A DNA stretch of 64,000 nucleotides from Venturia oleaginea (lineage: Eukaryota; Ascomycota; Dothideomycetes; Venturiales; Venturiaceae): the NCBI GenBank assembly GCA_013176395.1, contig JABMLP010000008.1:868001-932000 (forward strand). Direction: 5' to 3'. Every line of letters starts with the position of its first letter. Within the stretch, counting starts at the first letter, position 1. The notes under the pieces are model-generated. The model was not told where the DNA came from and made no database searches. It was given only the letters and a program-made list of their open reading frames with translations. Both the position numbers and the translations under genes were made by a program. Shown here one piece after another: positions 57,094-64,000 of the stretch.

Positions 57094-57672
57094 GATTCAA
57101 TTGTATTTATAATACTGAGCTCGTTGGTAAGGACGCTGTTATATTTTAAAATCCACGTAGATCGCATCTTCTTATATCTCGGGTTTGTATGCTCGGCCGT
57201 CTTGCTCTTCCCCACCGATTAGCACGCAATCTTACCTAGGATAGTCGTAATAGCCAATGGCTAAATACTGTCCAAGATCTAACCATTCATATGGCTGTGA
57301 GGTTCACTAACGAGAGGTCGTCCTTCACCTTCATGCACATTGGCGGAAAGAACGGCACCAAATAGGCACTGGCTCTCTTCGATAACTCATCGATATTTCG
57401 CAGACCGTGAGATTGTCGATAGTTTGTATGTGATCACATCAGCACCGAGTCGAACGTCAAAGAGGACTCAACTAATCGAGCTTTCTCTTAGTTTGAACTG
57501 AGAACATAACATCGATATAATGTATAGAGAAGCAGAGGTGTTGAAGTTGCTGGACGAGAATGATCTTCACACAGTATTAAAACCACAGCACTGTCTCCTT
57601 CATGTGCAACTTGCTACACCAACCTGTTGCATCAACTCATCCCATGAGCGTCTATCATCACTTTCCTTGACC
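57094..57672. other. Intergenic region upstream of the dioxygenase
   Basis: No supported gene. It holds the dioxygenase promoter. The frame of the HET fragment extends upstream to 57520 without resemblance to the family. Confidence 0.4.
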
Positions 57673-58325
57673 ATGTGGCTCATCAGCACCGCAACCATAG
57701 AACTCGAAATCTTCAGCGGCGAGGACATGCCGGAGTATGCTATTCTTTCTCATACCTGGGGTCCTGAGGAGGTCACCTTCGCCGAGGTCTTCAAGAAGAA
57801 CAACAGCGCACTGGGCAACATCAATATGCCCATCCTATGTGGCGAAGGCCGTAGACAAGCATTTTGAAGGTTGCAACTTGAGATTATCCGCTCAACTGAC
57901 TACACGTCTATATTTGTGTGGAGACAGCGGGGAGATCCACGTAACAGCGGGCTTTTGGCAAACTCGCCGTTGCACTTCAAAGACTCACATGCTATCGTCA
58001 ACGTTTACTACGTAGTACGCATTTTAATGGCCCAGAAAGCGCAATTCCTACTCGATGAAAAACCAAATCAATCGAGCTCGCTTTTCACACGGTCGGCTAT
58101 CAGACCAGGACGTGGCCTCCAATTCTTGGATGTGGCTTGATGGTGTTAGTTCGTCACAAGATGACTCAATTCGGCTTATAGGATTGTACCTATCCCCTTA
58201 TGCCGATAACCTGGCGAACGGGCAGCGAAGTTGTACCTTGCAATCCGCCAAACTCTCATTGTCTTTCGTGCGAGAAATTCGTGGGCGTGGATGGGTTTAT
58301 AGTGAAACTCTGGCGGGTCCAAGCT
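57673..58325 (+). pseudogene. HET-domain gene remnant with internal deletion and a stop
   Basis: From ATG 57673 the frame starts like a heterokaryon-incompatibility protein (ELEIFSGEDMPEYAILSHTW, the first HET-domain block). It soon jumps to NINMPILCGEGRRQAF, which is the far end of the domain, so most of the catalytic core is absent. TGA at 57866-57868 then ends the frame, though the sequence continues in phase with RLQLEIIRSTDYTSIFVW, normal for the family after the HET domain. Further decay follows. HET proteins trigger cell death on non-self contact. This copy is dead. Confidence 0.8.
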
Positions 58326-59135
58326 TATGAATCACGGGGGACATAGTGAGATCAGCAAATCGACATGATTACGAAAGAATAGTGATGAATTTTTGACAAG
58401 GATTGACAAACATAGCACGTACCGAGTGAGGGTGTTGCTGATGCTCTTCCCGGAGCAAAATCGAAGACTCACAGTGTCAAAAGTCTTGCTGCTGTTTTGA
58501 CCTTTCGAACAAGCTTCTTCTGGAAAGGCCCCGCTGCGGCTGTACTTGGAGGATGGCGTCGAACGGAAGTACAAGTCAGTGGCTGTGAGACGATTGCTAG
58601 ACAATAATTGAGACAACTAAGAACGAGTTGACGCAAACCATGTGAGCGGGAGAGTGCTACGGGAGCCTGTGCACAATGTGGAGGCATGGGCCTGATGTTC
58701 CTGATCGACCTACAGCCGCAGTGTCAGCGTTTGGAACCAACTTCCTTCTTAAATTCCGAGTAGATGAGAAGAGGTCACAAAGTCGAATAGTGCACCAAAT
58801 TCGAGTCTGAACTGTCCCACGTTCGAGTCCGGCAGTCGGAATAGAATTGGAATACAGGACAAGGCTGAAAAAGACGGAATAACATCGGAAATAATTTTGG
58901 ATATGTACTTTTTATTTGCTTGAATCGACCAACTCTAATATGCTATACCATCATTTCCCTGATATTCAAATGACTGAAGAGAAGCTGGCATATATAGAAA
59001 ACTAAGAAGAAAAACATCATTTCCCTGCCAATGCCACCAATCCTCCTGTATACATGTTCGTTAGGGATTCCATGCTCCATCCCTCCACTAAACCACCAAT
59101 TCCCATGCTTCCCGAACCCTCCAAAAAAGAGACAT
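58326..59135. other. Non-coding stretch after the HET remnant
   Basis: About 800 bp without a supported gene. AT-rich near 58860-58980, which is probably the terminator side of the HsbA-like gene. Confidence 0.45.
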
Positions 59136-59666
59136 CTACTTGAAAGCGGCGATACCCTTGTCGAGAGAAGCGTTAACCTGCTTTCCAATAGTGGCACCAA
59201 CGGACGCAACATTTGGTGGAAGCTTCTGGGTGATGACACCAACGAGCTTCTCGGCAGAAACCTTGAATTTCCCAAGGGTCTCGCCGACAACAGCGCCCAT
59301 GCTGTTCTTGACGAAAGCGTCCTTCTTGGCGATCAGTGCATCGGTGACCTTGGTGACATCGGCGGTGAGAGCATTGCCTGGGGCGAGGACCTGGACGGCC
59401 TCGTTGAGAGGAAGGACGGCCATGGGTCCAAGGGAGGTGGTGGCATCGTCGAGAACCTTGAGGAGGCCTTCAGCCTGGGTCAAGATCTTTGCAGCTTCAG
59501 CGGCATCACCAGTGAATGCAGAGACGGATGTGGTCATCGCTTGGGTGGTCTTGGAAATGGTGGTTAAGGCATCGACGAGTGGCTTAGCGTCGCGCTTTTG
59601 GAAAGCTGGCGAGGCGACAGAGCTGCCCAAGAGCATGCCGAGGGAGAGGATTTGTGTGAACTTCAT
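59136..59666 (-). CDS. HsbA-like secreted hydrophobic-surface-binding protein
   Basis: Single exon, 176 aa. Signal peptide at residues 1-18 (KFTQILSLGMLLGSSVAS) followed by a KR-type propeptide site (FQKRD). The rest is an all-helical, Ala/Thr/Val/Lys-rich protein without cysteine, as in the HsbA/galactomannoprotein Mp1-like family: LVDALTTISKTTQAM, ILTQAEGLLKVLDDA and the C-terminal SLDKGIAAFK. HsbA of Aspergillus coats hydrophobic polymers and recruits cutinase. A diverged relative lies divergently at 60444. Confidence 0.88.
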   Translation of the reverse strand: MKFTQILSLGMLLGSSVASPAFQKRDAKPLVDALTTISKTTQAMTTSVSAFTGDAAEAAKILTQAEGLLKVLDDATTSLGPMAVLPLNEAVQVLAPGNALTADVTKVTDALIAKKDAFVKNSMGAVVGETLGKFKVSAEKLVGVITQKLPPNVASVGATIGKQVNASLDKGIAAFK

Positions 59667-60443
59667 TTTGGCTGTTGGGAAGGGTGAGTTGGTTGATTTA
59701 GTGAGGCTGGTAGTATTGATGGAAGATGATGATGGTGGTATTGATGGAAGATGATGCTGGATGATATTTTGAGGTGCTGCGCCGCGGCGATACCTTTATA
59801 GATCACATCCTTTCATACCTACTCCAAAAAATGTCTCTTGACATAGATGAACTATGCAATGCGTTGGGTAATGCACCGTCTACTGAAATGTTAACTCCGC
59901 GATGCTTCAACACGTGAAACGGACTAGCTCGCGAATTTTAAGGCTGTTAGTTTGCTCCTACAGTGGCGTTGTTTAAACTAGACGAACCACATCTGGGGAC
60001 CAAACAGCGAGATCATGGACATAAATAGAATTTAGCCAATTACATAACGGAATGTCGAATATACTTATCTCCGCTGATAAATCCCTTTACACAAGATTTA
60101 GATTGTCCCAGCTCAACATTTTTGAGAAGCCATGAACGATCCCAGGTGCGTCTGATCTTTCTGTTTTTCCGGTCTCGGCTCTCGTCACATTCGGGAGAAA
60201 TAAAATATCTTGCTCGCTTGTGATTGCAAGCGGAATCCTCCTCTGCCTTGGGGAAGCTGCGAGGATCTAGTTGTGCTAGTGCTATCAGTACGACAATGGC
60301 CGTAAAGAGTTTGCATGATGTTGTCCATCTCATATATACACCGTCCTGAATCGTGTCTTGAAAGCTAGAGAGATTAGCAGGATGATCAGCATTGACATTC
60401 AATAAACAGGAACGAAAGTCTTACATTTCACACTCATTCAGCC
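59667..60443. promoter_or_regulatory. Divergent region between the two HsbA-like genes
   Basis: 780 bp upstream of both genes. It contains one minus-strand ORF from ATG 60333 to 60040 (97 codons) with a hydrophobic start (LFTAIVVLIALAQL) and three further Cys. It could be a small secreted protein, but support is weak. Near 59700-59760 there is a short GATGATGGTGGTATTGATGG-type repeat in the leader of the minus-strand gene. Confidence 0.4.
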
Positions 60444-61116
60444 ATGTTGTTCCTCAGCGCACTCGTTTCCCTCCTTTCTCTCACGGCGCTTGCCTCACCG
60501 ATAGTCACACATCCAGCAAACTTCAAGGCTGTGGCCGGTTATGCGACCATCTCGAAGGTCCTCAACGACATAATAACACAATGCAAGAAGCTTGTCGCAA
60601 CAGCTGGGAATTTCAATGGCGAGGCGATCGATGCCGTTCCAATTGTGAGCATATTCTGCCTTGAATATGAGCTTTCATACTGACTATAATTAGCTTGACG
60701 ATTCTGAAGCACTTCTCAAAATGCTGAAAGAGGGCCAGGTCGAAGTCTCCGGCACCGAGACGATCGGGCTCATGAACTCTGTCGAGGTCCTGTACCCAGT
60801 TTACAATCTCAACACTGCTGTGGACGGTGTGGTAAATGTTTTGATGGACAAGAAGGCCATGTTTGACAAAGCTGGAGTCACTATGGTGGTTGCGGACAAG
60901 CTTGAGGAGGAGAAGGGGGCTGCGCAAGAATTGGTCACAGCGGTTGTTTCCAAATTGCCAGCCTACCTTCCAGGAATCATTGGAACGACTGCTGCTCAGC
61001 CAATCTTGGATAAGCTAGACAAAGCTGCAGCTGCATTCAAGGCCACGCCAGCAGACGCATCTGCGCCTGCATCCGCGCCAGCTGCACCGGCCGATGGTGC
61101 TAAAGGTCCGGAATGA
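60444..61116 (+). CDS. HsbA-like secreted protein, second copy
   Basis: Two exons, 60444-60644 and 60694-61116, give 207 aa. The signal peptide is about residues 1-18 (FLSALVSLLSLTALAS). The mature part is helical with blocks parallel to the neighbour: ISKVLNDIITQCKKLVA, DDSEALLKMLKEG, LMDKKAMFDKAGVTMVVADKL and ILDKLDKAAAAFK. A Pro/Ala-rich tail (APASAPAAPADG) follows, absent in the other copy. Together they form a divergent pair, probably from an old duplication. The family binds hydrophobic surfaces or lipids. Confidence 0.85.
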
Positions 61117-61716
61117 TGGAATGTTATAGCTGTGGGTGTAAATAATTGAGACCAACAAGATATGGTTGCAATCACAAGATATTTCTGGACTTCTTGAGCT
61201 CTCTGAGATTAGGACATGTGAACGGGGAACGCTATTTCGTAACATTTATTAGCATATTTTACATTTCCACTGAGCGAACATGCCGCTGTCACGATCCAGG
61301 AGGGCATGAAGTATGGGTAAGCAGGGTGTGATACTTACATCTTCATAAGGAGTGGCCCGCATTGTCGTCAACCCTCCAAGGCTGATTGCAATTAGGCCCG
61401 ATAGCAGTCCTTTTTGGAGCCCTCAAGACCGGATGATCCGTTGGGTATGGATGTTGCCTTTGTCTGGAAGAAGAAGTTGAAACGACGAGCGCTTGGCTTG
61501 CTGAACTCAAAGTTCGCTTTTCGAAGGATTAGATGCTTGGTGATGGAAATGGATGGCAGGGAAGAAAGAAGTCACCATTGCTCTCCTCGTGATTTCGTCT
61601 GATGTTCGTGTTGTGGAGTTGCCCGGCCAGAGCTGAAACGGTTTGGAGGCGAGACGCGCCCTTTCCAGCTCTTCTTCAACAATGACAGCGACCAGCTTGA
61701 GTCTCGGAGAAGAAAG
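61117..61716. other. Intergenic region before the BRCT gene
   Basis: No supported gene in 600 bp; contains the promoter of the BRCT gene. Confidence 0.45.
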
Positions 61717-62804
61717 ATGATTGTAAAAGAAGCAACAGGCGAAGGCGTGATATTCATAATGGCTTCGGCTCCAGCTCGCAAATCTTCACACGACACCACA
61801 GACGCCGCGCCCGTGGCACCCCTTGCTCCAACAGTCCGTGGAAGGAGAGAGTTCACACAATCTGGAATTGCACAAACGACCAAAAACATTTTCGACCCGT
61901 GGAACACAGCATCAACAGGACACCAACGCGCAGAGAATCGACTATCGGGAAGTACATCATGGCGCGACTCCCGCAATCAAAAGCTTTCGGCTCAATACCA
62001 TGGCGGCTTTGCTGGAGGTAAACGCGTCGCGGACAGCGTTGGCGCGGGCAGCGAGACATTCGGAAAAGATGGGAGAAAAGCCAATGGTGGATGGGTGAAA
62101 GGTGCCAGTGGTTTAAGAGGGAATGGTCAGAGAAGCATAATGGAGGCATTTGCGGGTACTGCCAATAAACAACCATCTTCACCAACACCTGTAACTGACG
62201 AGTATCCGTCCAAAGTGCGAGAACAATCACCTCCACCTATAGTCGGCCGACTAAGAAATCATGACTATGATCCAGAGTCCATCCCACCCAGTCATCAACC
62301 TGCGACCCTCAACGACACCCATTCTCTAGAGGAACCAGCACAGAAGAAACAGATATTTGACAATCTCTGCATCTACCTTAATGGCACAACTGGCCCGCTC
62401 GTGTCAGATCACAAGCTGAAGTATCTGTTGGCACAGCATGGGGCACGTATGTCCATTGCACTTGGTCGTCGAAGTGTCACTCATGTCATCCTGGGCAATA
62501 CATACAACAAGGGTGGTGCTGGAGGAGGTCTTGCTGGGACGAAGATACAGAAAGAAGTTTCTCGTGTTGGTGGCAAAGGCATCAAATTTGTCAGTGTTGA
62601 ATGGTATGAATCTCACTTCTTCTGTGATCAAATGGAATAACTAACACCACCCTTAGGGTCCTCGAAAGCATCAAGGCCGGCAAGCGGTTACCCGAAGCAC
62701 GATTCGAAAACCTTCGACTTGGAGGTCATGGACAAGGCAGTGTCTATAGCACTTTCAAAGCCAGCAAACCAACATCAAGTCCTGATTTTGGAGAGAAGAG
62801 ATGA
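61717..62804 (+). CDS. BRCT-domain protein
   Basis: Two exons, 61717-62603 and 62657-62804. From the first ATG it has 344 aa; a second in-frame ATG at 61759 gives 330 aa. The C-terminus carries a single BRCT domain split by the intron: IFDNLCIYLNGTTGPLVSD, LLAQHGARMS, VTHVILGN, GIKFVSVEW and, after the intron, VLESIKAGKRLPEARF. This type, with a glycine-rich loop (GGAGGGLAGTK), resembles the Rev1-type BRCT of damage tolerance, but no polymerase domain follows. The N-terminal half has low complexity (SAQYHGGFAGG, SIMEAFAG). A nuclear DNA-damage role is probable, exact function unknown. Confidence 0.85.
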
Positions 62805-63664
62805 GATAGACAGGGGTCAGTTGCATTCGTGGAGCATTGTCATTACCTGTTCGGCAGCGCTAGCACATAGAGCTTCTTGTGTGACTGTCTCGACCATAAA
62901 TAGCTATTCACACATCCATCCACCATCTACAAACAAGAAACAAGATACAACAGAACAAGAAACATACGGAGTACAATCAGGCAATCGTGAGTAAGCTCGT
63001 TACTCTCTTCACTTTCATGTAACTAACTCAAGAAGCAATTAATTACCACTTGCAGAAGTGGCTCACGTCTGGGTCTTGATCCCTGAGACTCACCTTCGCA
63101 GGGGACTTCCCTTTTTTGTCAACTTGAGCCAGATTACTGCAGTTCTCCGAGCAGCAATTCTATCGTATCGGCCATTCACATTTCATGTCACTTCCATCGC
63201 CGTCTTCATCGCAACCACGTCCATGATCGCTTCCTCCATCCTCCCATATGTGGGTATGGCCATTGTCCATGGGCGTTGTCCATGATAATAGAGTCAATTG
63301 ACCCAGGCCAATTGCGCCTAGGATATGTCTATTGCAGGTGCGGCTCAGTCCACAGTACATTGAGATTGACTCTCTTCTATCAATCGATACCAACGACACC
63401 ATGCTTCGCCAGAAAATCCTCGACACATTTCCTCACTATCCTTCCTGAACCTCCAATCAGCTTGCCGGAAGCCTGCCCAAGACGTCGACGCTACAGCGCT
63501 ACAACAACGGTTGTGTACGCGCCCTGAACCTCACTTCACTGGTGTGCGTCAGAAGGTCTTCCTCCTTCACTTGCATCTAAGAACGAAAGTCTAGGCGGAG
63601 GCAATACCTCAACCCAGATGCTCGTGATACCACAGCCGATACCTCACTTCATAGATCCACGCTG
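62805..63664. other. Region with possible upstream exons of the right-edge gene
   Basis: No complete gene. A short frame after an acceptor at 63340 (RLSPQYIEIDSLLSI, then MLRQKILDTFPHYPS) looks protein-like and may be an exon of the gene at the right edge; the splice links are not resolved. Confidence 0.35.
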
Positions 63665-64000
63665 ATGACTTTGAGTCTCGGCGTGGTGGCACCGAGTCCA
63701 GTGTCTGCAATTGGCATATGTAACCCACTATGGCAATGCGAAAGGTCGTTCCAATATCTTGAGTACGCCATTCTGAGATTGCCGCAAGTTCGTCGAGCTC
63801 ACTCCAAAGTTGAATTCGGTATGCTGGATCTGGCCACCTGGTTCTCGGCCAAGTCCATACGCACGCCTTCCTCTGTTCGGGTTCACTCGGATTCCCTTCG
63901 TGCCCTCCTGGACTCTCTTAGGCCAACAGACGGGACACCATCTTCTAGCCAATCTGGTGCTACCGGCAATATCGAAGCTGTTGCCTCTGCTCGTACAGAG
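63665..64000 (+). CDS. Start or internal exon of an unrecognised gene (cut by window edge)
   Basis: The frame from ATG 63665 stays open to the last base (112 codons). It reads a compact segment (NPLWQCERSFQYLEYAILRL, FGMLDLATWFSAKS) and then a Ser/Thr-rich part at the edge. The frame is also open upstream to about 63583, with a possible acceptor at TCTAG 63590-63594, so the true first exon may lie further left. No family is recognised. Confidence 0.4.
   Translation, partial: MTLSLGVVAPSPVSAIGICNPLWQCERSFQYLEYAILRLPQVRRAHSKVEFGMLDLATWFSAKSIRTPSSVRVHSDSLRALLDSLRPTDGTPSSSQSGATGNIEAVASARTE

Noticed and set aside
58822..58840. B-box-like word GTTCGAGTCC suggesting a tRNA gene
   Set aside because: The flanks do not form a T-stem or acceptor stem and no A box lies at the right distance.

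Overview
The window is nuclear DNA from a filamentous ascomycete (Pezizomycotina; a Leotiomycete-like genome is my best guess, not proven). Reasons: dense genes with short GT-AG introns of about 40-100 bp; fungus-restricted families (DASH subunit Spc34, BLI-3, HsbA-type secreted proteins, a Zn2Cys6 regulator, a HET-domain remnant); a Ty3/gypsy chromovirus; a Fot/pogo-type DNA transposon. Intron boundaries were placed by eye so that exons keep frame and rebuild conserved family blocks.

Layout. 1-13137 is a conserved housekeeping block: the tail of an unrecognised gene, a nucleolar FKBP (minus), a divergent alpha-SNAP/Sec17 (plus), the TFIIH helicase Rad3/XPD (minus) and the ribosome-quality-control E3 ligase listerin (plus). 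13138-27500 is a gene-poor repeat island. A nearly LTR-identical 7.0-kb gypsy element (14686-21718, minus strand) sits inside what looks like an older solo LTR. Next to it lie an HNH-nuclease gene fragment, an internally deleted pogo element (23183-24346), small doubtful genes and a truncated BTB gene. 27517-41853 returns to genes: S41-type protease, RRT8-like membrane protein, glutathione transferase, TAF12, ankyrin protein (frameshifted), BLI-3, Lcp5/neuroguidin and a WW-domain protein. 41854-49809 is sparse, with one Zn2Cys6 regulator and a Stowaway-like MITE. 49810-64000 holds a repeat-rich alanine-rich protein, Spc34, the proteasome subunit Rpn3 (with an apparent 1-base frameshift), a membrane protein with two HxxHC motifs, a TauD-like dioxygenase, a HET pseudogene, two divergently arranged HsbA-like secreted proteins, a BRCT protein and the start of a gene cut by the window edge.

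Most interesting: the gypsy element carries, antisense to pol and next to its 3' LTR, an intact 192-codon ORF. It encodes a six-cysteine cluster with Zn2Cys6-type spacing followed by a predicted coiled coil. The same element has an in-phase GGGAAAC slippery heptamer 9 nt before a hairpin that spans the gag stop codon, a textbook -1 frameshift layout. Pol itself has two isolated in-frame stops, while the antisense ORF is open throughout.

The genes do not form a cluster with a shared pathway. Neighbours are mostly divergent or convergent housekeeping genes.
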